The notes below the pieces were generated by a model. That model was not told the DNA's origin. It searched no databases and worked only from the letters and a program-made list of their open reading frames with translations. A stretch of 27,164 nucleotides of DNA from a virus, in IMG/VR virus record IMGVR_UViG_3300031977_001857, positions 1 through 27,164 of that record; one strand, given 5' to 3'. Positions 13,862 through 22,300 of this stretch are shown one piece after another. The position numbers were made by a program, and so were the translations under genes. Positions within the stretch are counted from its first letter, which is position 1; every line of letters begins with the position of its first letter.

Positions 13862-16057
13862 ATGACAGCCGCTGTTACCCAAATTCAACCCAATAATACT
13901 TTACCTGATGTGGCTTCAATGCCTTTCCACCCTGATGTGGAAAAGTTAAGTGAAGTAATGTCAGTTAAAGCACAAAACTCTGACAAGCAATTTTTCAGAG
14001 TAGCCGTTTCGTATTACATGGCAGCAATGGCCGCTACTATGCGGGCAGCTATCCAAACCCCAGATAATCGAGTATTGCCAGTTAACATGTATGCTATTGG
14101 TTTAGCACCTTCTGGTTCTGGTAAAGGCTTATCTACGGGAATGATGGAACAAGAGATTGTTAACGACTTCCGAGAAATCTTTACCAATACCACCATTGAG
14201 CTGATGGCTGAGATGGAATTCCCTAAGATAGCTACCAAAAGAGCTACTCGAAAGGGTACTGACCCTGACGATGAAATGGAGCGTATTAAAAAAGAGTGGA
14301 AGGATACTGGAGAGTTCCTATTCTCTTTTGATTCTGGTACCAAAGCGGCATTGCTTCAAAGCCGCCACAAATTGAAAATGGCAATCTCCGGTGCTCTGAA
14401 CCTACAGGTGGATGAGATAGGGGATAACTTACTAGGTAATAAAGAGCTATTACCCTGTTACCTTGAACTTTACGATACCGGACAAATCAAACAGAAGCTG
14501 GTTAAAAACACTTCTGAGAATGTTCGTTTCGAAGACTTACCGGGTATCACTCCAGCTAACATGTTGCTATTCGGTACACCTACCAGATTATTTGATGGAG
14601 GTAAAACTGAGAGTGAGTTCTTCGCCTTCCTTGAAACTGGCTATGCTCGACGTAGCTTTTTTGCTTTTGTACAGAAGCATATCCGTAAAGCTCCAAAGAA
14701 TGCTGAAGAGTTATATAAGCACATTTTGGAAGTGAACAATGACAGTTACTTGGATGATTTACGCGAAAAGTATGCTGCTTTAGCTGACTCTGTGAACGTG
14801 GGTAAAGTGTTACCAATGTCACCTCACGTATTCAAGCTGTTGCTACAGTACCGGTTAGATTGTGAGAACAAAGCTGATGCCTTAGCTGAACACGAAGACC
14901 TATTGAAGACCGAATTAACTCACCGGTATTCAAAGGTTATGAAGTTAGCAGGAGCTTATGCTTTCCTTGATGAAGCTGCAGAAGTAGAGGAAAAGCATCT
15001 GTTCTATGCTATTCGGTTAGCTGAAGAGTCAGGTAAAGACTTCTACAGCATTGTTAAGCGAGACAAGTCACATGTGAGACTTGCTAAATATCTGGCAGGT
15101 ATTCCAGAAGACAGTGCAGTAACTCATGCTGATATCGTGGATGACCTACCTTTCTACCCACAGACTCAATCCAAAAGAGCTGATATCCTTCAGTTAGCCA
15201 TTGGCTATGGGTACCGGAATAACATCATCATTAAGAAAAGCTTCGACCAGGGTATTGAGTTCCTTCATGGAGAATGCCTGGAAGAAACCAATCTTGAAAA
15301 GATGATGTTGTCTTACAGTACCGACATTACTGATGGATTCCAGTTTGCAGAGGCACCGTGGGGCAAGTTACATAACATGACCCAACAGCCAGCATTACAT
15401 TGGATCAACCACAATACAGATAATGGTTATCGCTCTGACGATCATATTGTTCCTGGCTTTAATCTTATTGTGTTTGATATCGATGGTACTGCTACATTGG
15501 ATGAAGTGAATACGCTTCTGGAAGACTTTACTTACCTGACTTACACCACTAAAAGGCACGGTCAAGAGGGTAAAGATCGCTTCCGGTTGATCTTCCCAAC
15601 TAACTACATACTGAACCTGAGTAAGGAAGACTATAAAACTTTTATGGAGTCAGTTGCTGATTGGCTCCCTTTTGAAGTGGATTGTAAAACTTTCCAGCGT
15701 TCAAGAAAGTGGTTAACTAATAACGGTACCTATCACTACAACGAAGGTAAGTCCTTTGATGTGATTCCTTTCATTCCCCGTACAGAGCGTGATGAGCAAC
15801 GTAAACGTAGTCTTGCTGAGTACGGCTCTCTCGATGCACTGGAAAGATGGGTGCTCAATAACACAGGTGACGGTAACCGGAATAACCAGTTACTTCGCTA
15901 TGCCTTGCTCCTGTTGGATTTAGGCCATTCCTTTGAACAGATACGAAGTCGTGTTCTGGAAATGAATGAGCGTATTCAAGGTAGCCTTTCTGAGGCAGAG
16001 CTAATGTCAACCGTGATGATAACCGTCAGTAAGAAAATGTCTAACAAACAACCTTAG
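13862..16057 (+). CDS. replicative helicase-like P-loop ATPase fused to AEP-type primase domain
   Basis: A 731-aa replication protein. The N-terminal half carries a Walker A (GLAPSGSGKG, Lys88) and a Walker B-like LQVDEIGD (Asp184-Glu185), as in DUF3987-type phage helicases. Further along, FGTPTRLFDGG could be a sensor, with an Arg pair in YARRSFF. The C-terminal part has the archaeo-eukaryotic primase arrangement: FDID (Asp539, Asp541), TKRH (His566) and FEVD (Asp607), with RFRLIFP and QRSRKWL around it. It likely unwinds DNA and makes primers at the fork. The helicase-first order is opposite to the common primase-helicase fusions. The start is directly after the nuclease stop, with an AAGGAGG site. 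In N4 this position holds replication genes just before SSB. Confidence 0.7.
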   Translation: MTAAVTQIQPNNTLPDVASMPFHPDVEKLSEVMSVKAQNSDKQFFRVAVSYYMAAMAATMRAAIQTPDNRVLPVNMYAIGLAPSGSGKGLSTGMMEQEIVNDFREIFTNTTIELMAEMEFPKIATKRATRKGTDPDDEMERIKKEWKDTGEFLFSFDSGTKAALLQSRHKLKMAISGALNLQVDEIGDNLLGNKELLPCYLELYDTGQIKQKLVKNTSENVRFEDLPGITPANMLLFGTPTRLFDGGKTESEFFAFLETGYARRSFFAFVQKHIRKAPKNAEELYKHILEVNNDSYLDDLREKYAALADSVNVGKVLPMSPHVFKLLLQYRLDCENKADALAEHEDLLKTELTHRYSKVMKLAGAYAFLDEAAEVEEKHLFYAIRLAEESGKDFYSIVKRDKSHVRLAKYLAGIPEDSAVTHADIVDDLPFYPQTQSKRADILQLAIGYGYRNNIIIKKSFDQGIEFLHGECLEETNLEKMMLSYSTDITDGFQFAEAPWGKLHNMTQQPALHWINHNTDNGYRSDDHIVPGFNLIVFDIDGTATLDEVNTLLEDFTYLTYTTKRHGQEGKDRFRLIFPTNYILNLSKEDYKTFMESVADWLPFEVDCKTFQRSRKWLTNNGTYHYNEGKSFDVIPFIPRTERDEQRKRSLAEYGSLDALERWVLNNTGDGNRNNQLLRYALLLLDLGHSFEQIRSRVLEMNERIQGSLSEAELMSTVMITVSKKMSNKQP

Positions 16058-16073
16058 GGGGCCTCCGGCCCCT
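16057..16073 (+). other. GC-rich triloop hairpin at the primase stop codon
   Basis: GGGGCC (16058-16063), loop TCC, GGCCCC (16067-16072), plus a flanking G-U pair, in the 42-nt gap before the Sak4-like gene. No T-run follows, so it is not a standard terminator. It shares the CC-TCC-GG apex with the hairpin at 11227-11241. It may stabilise mRNA ends, pause polymerase, or be a vRNAP-type promoter hairpin. Confidence 0.5.
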
Positions 16074-16099
16074 CTCCGAACTCCTAAGAGGATTATTAA

Positions 16100-16852
16100 G
16101 TGGAAACAGTAATAAATGACCATCTTGTACTGATTTCAGGAAAGTCGGCTACTGGTAAAAGTGCCTGTCTTCGGAATATCAAAAACCAAGGGAATTGGAT
16201 TTACTTAAATTGTGAGGCGGGTAAACGCCTACCAATGAAGAACCAGTTCAGAACTATGAACATCACAGACCCTATGCAGGTCTACCAAGTCTTTGAAGAA
16301 GCTGAAAAGCATCCTGAAATCGAAGGCATTATCGTCGATTCCGTTACATACCTAATGGATATGTATGAATCTTTGTACGTAGCTACAGCAGCGGATACCC
16401 GCAAGGCTTGGGGTAACTTCTCAAAGTATTTTAAAGACCTAATGCAAGTTTATGTGTCTAGGAGTACCAAGAAGGTACTAATGACAGCACATACACTAGA
16501 TCAGCTTAACGAAACAGAAATGGTAGTAGAAACCAAGGTACCTGTTAAAGGTGCATTGAAGAACCAAGGCATTGAAAGTTATTTCTCTATCGTCATTTCA
16601 ACGAAGAAGATTCCACTTTCAGAAGCTGAGAAGCACAACAACGGTCTTCTTCACATCTCTCCACAGAACCAAGCCATGAAATGCAAATATGTATTTCAAA
16701 CCCAGATTGACGGTAACACAGTCAACGAACGTATCCGGGGGCCAATGGGCCTATTTGAATTGGAAGAGTTGTATATAGACAACGATATCCAGTTGGTACT
16801 TGACCGTCTGGAAGAATACTACGGGCCTTCTAACACACAAACCACTGCTTAA
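16100..16852 (+). CDS. Sak4-like RecA-fold ATPase (AAA_24), recombination mediator
   Basis: A 250-aa RecA-core ATPase. Walker A is GKSATGKS (residues 14-21) and Walker B is GIIVDS with Asp80. A likely sensor MTAHTLD follows near residue 134. This layout and size match phage Sak4/AAA_24 (PF13479) proteins, which act as single-strand annealing recombinases and are usually encoded next to an SSB, as here. Translation starts at GTG 16100, with AGAGGA 7 nt upstream. It probably loads on ssDNA coated by the SSB encoded 44 nt downstream, in replication-linked recombination. Confidence 0.8.
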   Translation: METVINDHLVLISGKSATGKSACLRNIKNQGNWIYLNCEAGKRLPMKNQFRTMNITDPMQVYQVFEEAEKHPEIEGIIVDSVTYLMDMYESLYVATAADTRKAWGNFSKYFKDLMQVYVSRSTKKVLMTAHTLDQLNETEMVVETKVPVKGALKNQGIESYFSIVISTKKIPLSEAEKHNNGLLHISPQNQAMKCKYVFQTQIDGNTVNERIRGPMGLFELEELYIDNDIQLVLDRLEEYYGPSNTQTTA

Positions 16853-16896
16853 GCTTTAACAACTAATTAATTTCGAAATTAAAAGGAAACAACCCT

Positions 16897-17673
16897 ATGA
16901 ACATGTTTGCAGATTTAGCCAATAACACTGACATCCAAGATGGAGAACGCGATGTATTAGGCGGTAGCTTTGCTATCCCGGAATCTGATGCGTACAAAGG
17001 TGTAGTGAAAGTGGCTTACATTACTGTTGCCAGCTCTGGCGCTAAAGCAGTTAACGTCACTATTGAACTTGAAACTGGTACAACTATACGTGAAACCATG
17101 TATGTAACTTCTGGTACTGCCAAAGGTGGTAACAACTACTACGTGAATGCTAAAGGTGAGAAGAAGTATCTGCCAGGATACCTTACTGCCAATACGTTAT
17201 GTGAGCTTGGTACAGGTAAAGGTCTTGTCGCAGTTACCATCGAAGAGAAAGTATTGAACCTTTACAACGCTGAAGCTGGTAAAGAGGTACCAACCAAAGT
17301 ACCAGTTATCATGGATTTGCTTGAAAAAGAAATCATGGTAGGGCTTATCAAGGTTATCGAGAATAAGCGCAAGAAGAACGATGTAGGTGATTACGTGGAT
17401 ACTGCCGAGTCTCGTGAATTGGTTGAGATCGATAAAGTATTTTATGCCGATGGATTAACCAAAACAGAGAAGGCAGCAGGTCAAGCCGCACCTGAATTTA
17501 TGGAGAAGTGGAGAGCTAAATGGAAAGACCAAGTTAAAGACCGTCGAACCATTAAAGATGGTGTAGCTCCTCAAGCTGCAGGAGGCGGTTTTACTCCTAA
17601 TGCTCAGGCAACCCAAGGTGCAGCTACTCAGAGTTCTGCAGCAGTAAGCACTAAATCACTGTTCGGCAATTAA
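16897..17673 (+). CDS. ssb: single-stranded DNA-binding protein, N4 SSB-like
   Basis: A 258-aa protein, close to the 265 aa of N4 SSB. The N-terminal ~170 residues are beta-rich and OB-fold-like (GVVKVAYITVASSGAKAVNV, then KGLVAVTIEEKVLNLY). A charged helical segment follows (FMEKWRAKWKDQVKDRR), then a flexible Ala/Gln/Gly tail ending TKSLFGN. In N4 the SSB serves replication and recombination, and its extreme C-terminus activates host sigma70 RNA polymerase at late promoters. The conserved-looking tip here fits such a partner-binding role. AAGGA lies about 10 nt before ATG 16897. The neighbours (Sak4-like upstream, RuvC-like overlapping by one base) support the assignment. Sequence identity to N4 SSB was not measured. 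Confidence 0.75.
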   Translation: MNMFADLANNTDIQDGERDVLGGSFAIPESDAYKGVVKVAYITVASSGAKAVNVTIELETGTTIRETMYVTSGTAKGGNNYYVNAKGEKKYLPGYLTANTLCELGTGKGLVAVTIEEKVLNLYNAEAGKEVPTKVPVIMDLLEKEIMVGLIKVIENKRKKNDVGDYVDTAESRELVEIDKVFYADGLTKTEKAAGQAAPEFMEKWRAKWKDQVKDRRTIKDGVAPQAAGGGFTPNAQATQGAATQSSAAVSTKSLFGN

Positions 17674-18236
17674 TGAAGATCATGGGCTTTGACCCCTCAA
17701 TGAATAATTGGGGGGTAGTAGCAGGGACTTATGACCCTGCTACTGCAGTGATTGCTACTATCGACTCTAAACTTATTCAACCAAGTAAGTTCTTAGAGAA
17801 GACTAAGTCAGTACGTAAAAACGTCCAGGACATCGATCACGCCTTAATTCTGGCTAAGAATCTGGAAGATGTACTCACTATCTGGAAACCAGAAGCATTG
17901 TTTGTAGAGGTTCCGGTAGGTAGTCAGAATGCGAGAGCCATGTGCTCTTATGGTATGTGCGTTGGGTTACTGGCTTTCGTCCGACAGTTAGGGTATCCAT
18001 TCTTCACGGTGACCCCGACAGAGGTAAAACTGGCAATGGGGCAAACTAAGTCTGCCTCAAAGCAGGATATGATCGATGCTGCTGTCAGTCGTCACCCCAA
18101 TCTCAACTGGTCCCGTAAAGGGGACACGATAATTAAGTCCCAAGCAGAGCATATAGCCGATGCTGTGGGCGCTATGTATGCGGGAGTTGGGTTAACCGAC
18201 TTCCAAAACCTTGTATCAATAGCTAAAGGAGCTTAA
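17673..18236 (+). CDS. RuvC-like Holliday junction resolvase
   Basis: A 187-aa RNase H-fold nuclease. It begins with MKIMGFDPS (Asp7), has a second acidic site at FVEVPVG (Glu79), and ends with the third metal site in EHIADAVGAM (His160, Asp163), as in RuvC. The basic, aromatic segment before the last motif (NLNWSRKGDTIIKSQ) may contact DNA. It probably resolves branched DNA from recombination before packaging. The start overlaps the SSB stop by one base (TAATG), so translation is coupled. The size is near that of bacterial RuvC (about 170 aa). Confidence 0.85.
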   Translation: MKIMGFDPSMNNWGVVAGTYDPATAVIATIDSKLIQPSKFLEKTKSVRKNVQDIDHALILAKNLEDVLTIWKPEALFVEVPVGSQNARAMCSYGMCVGLLAFVRQLGYPFFTVTPTEVKLAMGQTKSASKQDMIDAAVSRHPNLNWSRKGDTIIKSQAEHIADAVGAMYAGVGLTDFQNLVSIAKGA

Positions 18237-18238
18237 CC

Positions 18239-18556
18239 ATGCAAATCACATTAGGTTATTCTGATGTAGAAGCCGCAATCCGAAACTATGTGAAGACTAT
18301 CGGTATCGACAAAGAAGTAACCGAAATTAATGTTATTCAACAGCGTAAAGCCGGGGAACCAATTAAGGTAGAACTTACATTGGATACCTTTTCAGCACCA
18401 ATCCCTACAGCACAACCTACTCCAAGAGCTACAGTTACAGAAGCTGTCACTGAAGTTGAAGAAGCTCCGGTTGAAGCAGTAGCTGAAGAAGCTGAAAAAG
18501 CTGAAGACAGTGAATCCCAATCAGTAAGTAGACCTACCAACTTATTTAATAACTGA
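18239..18556 (+). CDS. small acidic protein with SSB-like C-terminal tip
   Basis: A 105-aa protein. Residues 1-60 form a small alpha/beta domain (LGYSDVEAAIRNYVKTIGI, then EINVIQQRKAGEPIKVELTL), a type found in phage replication regions with no known activity. Residues 60-95 are a Pro/Ala/Thr/Glu-rich, strongly acidic linker. The last residues, RPTNLFNN, resemble the SSB end TKSLFGN. The layout of a domain, an acidic linker and an aromatic tip is typical of proteins that dock on shared replication partners. The start has a good AAAGGAG site. The stop overlaps the next start by one base (TGATG). Confidence 0.7.
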   Translation: MQITLGYSDVEAAIRNYVKTIGIDKEVTEINVIQQRKAGEPIKVELTLDTFSAPIPTAQPTPRATVTEAVTEVEEAPVEAVAEEAEKAEDSESQSVSRPTNLFNN

Positions 18557-18774
18557 TGCGAGCTGTAAAAATAGTCAGCGCCTCAATGCTGGCAATCGTG
18601 ATTATCGCTATGCTTCCGGCCATAGTGATAATTGGTTACTTATTAGCGATACTTGCTGTTCTTGTAGCAGTAACTTTCTTAATTTATCTGTGGTTATTCC
18701 GCACGAACCCTTCAAAGCGTAAAATAACTCAGGACGAGTTAAACCACTTTATTGAATTAGATAGTGATAAGTAA
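18556..18774 (+). CDS. small membrane protein
   Basis: A 72-aa protein with a continuous hydrophobic stretch over about residues 8-50 (SASMLAIVIIAMLPAIVIIG, then LLAILAVLVAVTFLIYLWLF), enough for two closely spaced membrane helices, and a charged cytoplasmic-type tail (RTNPSKRKITQDELNHF). It overlaps the preceding stop by one base, so it is translated together with the tip-carrying protein. Function unknown. It is the last gene before the hairpin at 18784-18813. Confidence 0.65.
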   Translation: MRAVKIVSASMLAIVIIAMLPAIVIIGYLLAILAVLVAVTFLIYLWLFRTNPSKRKITQDELNHFIELDSDK

Positions 18775-18783
18775 CATTTAGAC

Positions 18784-18824
18784 AGGCAAGGGGTTTATGC
18801 AGTACCCTTGCTTGCTTGTACAAG
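18784..18824 (+). other. hairpin plus 10-bp palindrome after the small membrane gene
   Basis: AGGCAAGGG (18784-18792) pairs with CCCTTGCTT (18805-18813) over 9 bp including one G-U. It is followed at once by the perfect palindrome CTTGTACAAG (18815-18824). There is no T-run, so it is a poor intrinsic terminator. It may be an mRNA-end structure, and the palindrome could be an operator for a dimeric regulator. Both lie in the 92-bp gap before the gene at 18867. Confidence 0.4.
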
Positions 18825-18866
18825 GATACGTTAAGGTTAATAGCCGTAATTGATGGAATTTAATCA

Positions 18867-19310
18867 TTGATAAAACTAACTGCACCAAATGAACCAGGAT
18901 TTTATATGCCCTATATCAGAGAACCTGATGGTAGTTTGGAATTAGTTCCTGATGCTCAATTCATACTAGATAGATACCCAGATCATGTAGTCAAGAATTT
19001 GAAAGGAGACATCGTAAGGGGAGATTTTAGTAAAGAACATTTCAAACCAAAAACATTCGCAGACTACTTTCTTTATGTTTACGAACACGCATTCGTAGCA
19101 GATATTACCCAATCTGTTGCAGTAATGACTTTTATAGCTGACACACCACAACCATGTGGAGTATGTGGTACCCCAACTTCAGAGTTTTACCCGGAACCTT
19201 TCCAGAAAAACTCCAAAGATGAGGACGCCATCATATACGCTGTATGTAACAGTTGTTGGGATGATACCCATTTAGCACATACCGTCCTCCATGACGAAAA
19301 TGAGCATTAA
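18867..19310 (+). CDS. hypothetical protein with a C-terminal CxxC...CxxC zinc-ribbon-like site
   Basis: A 147-aa acidic protein of unknown family. A TTG at 18867 is the first possible start after an in-frame stop. The alternative ATG at 18906 would remove 13 residues, and neither has a strong ribosome site (GATGGA lies about 10 nt before the TTG). Residues about 1-90 are aromatic and acidic (PNEPGFYMPYIREPDG; ADYFLYVYEHAF). CGVCGTPTSEF and VCNSCWDDTH provide two Cys pairs spaced to hold one zinc. It ends 20 nt before the stop of the convergent vRNAP gene. Confidence 0.55.
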   Translation: MIKLTAPNEPGFYMPYIREPDGSLELVPDAQFILDRYPDHVVKNLKGDIVRGDFSKEHFKPKTFADYFLYVYEHAFVADITQSVAVMTFIADTPQPCGVCGTPTSEFYPEPFQKNSKDEDAIIYAVCNSCWDDTHLAHTVLHDENEH

Positions 19311-19322
19311 ATAACAAAGCTT

Positions 19323-19346
19323 GGGGCTGCTCAATCGAGCAACCCT
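19323..19346. terminator. hairpin at the convergent junction, overlapping the vRNAP stop
   Basis: TGCTC (19328-19332), loop AATC, GAGCA (19337-19341), extended past one mismatch by GGG/CCC. Read leftward it is followed by an interrupted T-rich stretch. It spans the vRNAP stop codon and may be a weak bidirectional terminator. Confidence 0.4.
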
Positions 19347-22300
19347 AGCAACACTTTCATTGTAATTGGTTCATCCCAAGCGTCTATGGCTTCTATAGCC
19401 CCACTTTCCAATGGATTACCTAACCTGCTTAGAATCCATGAATCATTAACAGACGGGATATTCCCTAAGAATCTATCTGCCAGAACCAGAAGAATACCTC
19501 TCGCCGTATTCTCTGAAAATAATCTGGCTATTACCTTTTGGATTCTCAGGAAATATCGTGTAAACATCAGTAAACCAGCCTTGTTCAACGTATGTAACGC
19601 TTTACCGGAAGGGATGTCATAGTTAATAAACGACTCACGGATAGTTCGTTGAGCGACATCTTCCTCAACACCTTCCCTTTTCAGCTTGTTATACATCGTG
19701 TACTTAGCGACAAAGTCACTCATCTGAGTAGTTTTATATAGCACTTTGTAGATCGGGGTATCCTTGGATACTGCTAAGAACTTACCCACTGTCACTAAAG
19801 GTTGAGGGAGTTTTTCTGTAAACTCGTCCAGCTTCTTATCTAAGTATGGCTTGAAGTTGTAGGATACCTCTTCATCCAAGTCTTCTAAGATAGAAGGGAA
19901 CTGTCCCGCATCCATTAAAGGAGTTACTGGATTATTCTTAATACTGGTTTCCAGTTCTACAATTCGATCATTGGCTTCATCTTCTCTACCAACAAGTAAG
20001 CCTGAAGAAAGCTTTAATTTAGTCTGGTTTAGTTCATGTAGCTCTTTTTGGTATCGAATCAGGGAATCAAAAGCTACACGATGGTCGTGTACAACATCTT
20101 TTAAAGATGCCCCATCCCACAGTAGTAAGGTTATGTTAGATATAATGTTACCGACTAAAGTGTCTAAGTTACGAATAACGTAAACATCCTTAACGTGCTT
20201 AACTACGTACTCCCACGCATCTTGAATCCTATCTAAACGGTGTACTGTATTTTTGCCGAGTAACTTTAAGAAAACTTCTGCTGCAATATTCTCTGCGGCA
20301 TTACGTATTTCCTTATCTTTTTTAACTATATTACTCAAACGAGCATCCCGGTAACCAAAGATCATATCCAGTACGTCAGCTCGAACGTACATGCTATCAC
20401 CTCCCCAAACTCTTCTAATTGCTTGTTTGGTGTGTTCTGGAAGCTGGATATACAGTTCCCTATGTCCTGCAGAAGAAGATTGAGGCCCAATCTCCACATA
20501 CATAGCAGATTTACGTTCCTTGTTCTCATTCCAATCTTGTTTAAGAGCACGTACAACTTCAGCATTCTGGGCTTTAGATGCTGGCTTATCCATGATACTA
20601 CCCATCATGGCCCCCATTACTTTAGTAATAGAAGTATCCCTGGAAAGTAAAGAATCTTTCTGGGTTGCTTCCATCATGTAACGGAACTTATAAATCCTAC
20701 CGTTACCATCAATAGCAGGTACTAAGCGTCCCTTATCCAGCTTATCGAACCTAGCAATAAAGTTAGCATCGCTTAAATTACGGTACTCAACAGTCTGTGC
20801 AGTTTTCTCTAACTTCACCCAACCAACAGTGGTTTTACTAACTTCTGGCTCAAAACCTTTACTCTGAGCACTGGTTAATGACATTGCTGCAGAGTTGTAT
20901 TGTGCTAAACCTCCGGTTTCGCTGTAATACAAACCCATACCTGTAAGATGCGCTTTATCAATATCTTGATGTTTGCCTAACAATTCATACCCATGTGCCT
21001 TCATTTCTGCTTCGTCAGCTAACGGCGCTGATTTTACTGCTACATAAGGATCATATAATTCACGGATATAACCTTTCTGCATCTTGGCTTTCTGACCAGA
21101 GAATAGGGCCTCTGTGGAGTTTCGAATCAGTCCCTGATTAAGTAGCATCAAATCCTTCAATACTTTTTCAGGATCAACCTGTTCAGACAGGTAGCTTCTT
21201 AAAGTAGATTTCTCTGCGCTCGGTAATCGCTGTAAAGCATACAATGTAGCCAAACGATCAATGATGGGTTCAATCTTATTAGACAAAGAGATGTCTACTT
21301 TCTGCTTTAACCCGGCTTTAGTTGCAATATTGTGAGCATTCAAAGATAACAAAGAAGTTTTAGACTCATCTGTTGCTAAGAAGTGGCCCAAAGCATAGGC
21401 AGCATTCTTAAAGTAGAAATCTTTACCTGTAAGCTTTTTCAAGGCTATCTCATGTGATTGGATTTCTTGTTTAAGAGCGGCACTGTCTTGTACCACCTCT
21501 AAGACCCTGGAAGCATCCATAGAGCTTAATAAACTTTGCAGGTCTGTACGTATTACCCCACGGGTTAACGCTCTTTCCTGCTCAGTAGAAGCCTCACCAA
21601 TGGCTTCACTGACTACTTCTTCCATGTCATTAATTACTTGCTGACGGTCTTTCTGGGAAATCTTGGCAGCATTTACCAGTTCATGTGCAAATCTAAGGTA
21701 AAGAGAATCTCCACGAACCTCTGTAAGTAATTTACTAAAGAAACCAGAGGACTTCTTAAACTTTGCCTGACGAAAGTGCTGTAACTGTTCTGAGAACTCG
21801 TCCAGCTTATCTCCATGGTAAAGATCAAGGAACTTACCAGTTCTACGTACTGCAGTAATGTCAGAAGATTTCATGGCATCGATAGCTTTATCAGCAACCT
21901 TACGGCTTGACTGATCGATGTAATCCATAACTTTACTTACATTATTATTTTTCTCAGCCAGCTTCTGTTGACGTAACTGCTCTCTACGTACCAAGCTAGT
22001 AGCTAATTGCATAACCTGCTTATTGGTTGCCGCAGTTGACCTATTATTAAATAAAAAGTTAGAGAATCTACGCAGTAAAGAGTCATACCAAATCTTAATA
22101 CGCTCACCAAGTTTAGTCCCCGCAGTAGGAATTATATTCTCAGGGGAATAATCCAAAGCAGTTCTCAGTGGCTCATAGGTCATTGAGAGAGCAGCAAATT
22201 GAGCTAGTAGACCTGAGCGGCGTTCCACGCCGTTGTCGGAATGGAAAAAGATACGGCGATATATCCGTGTCGCTTCCGCTTTCTCGCTGGCTGTGGCCGT

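Noticed and set aside
20690-20725. DGNGRIY in the vRNAP C-terminal region as the T/DxxGR polymerase motif
   Set aside because: Motifs A, B and C are found with correct spacing far upstream, with VTQRMG before them. Nothing like motifs A-C follows DGNGRIY.
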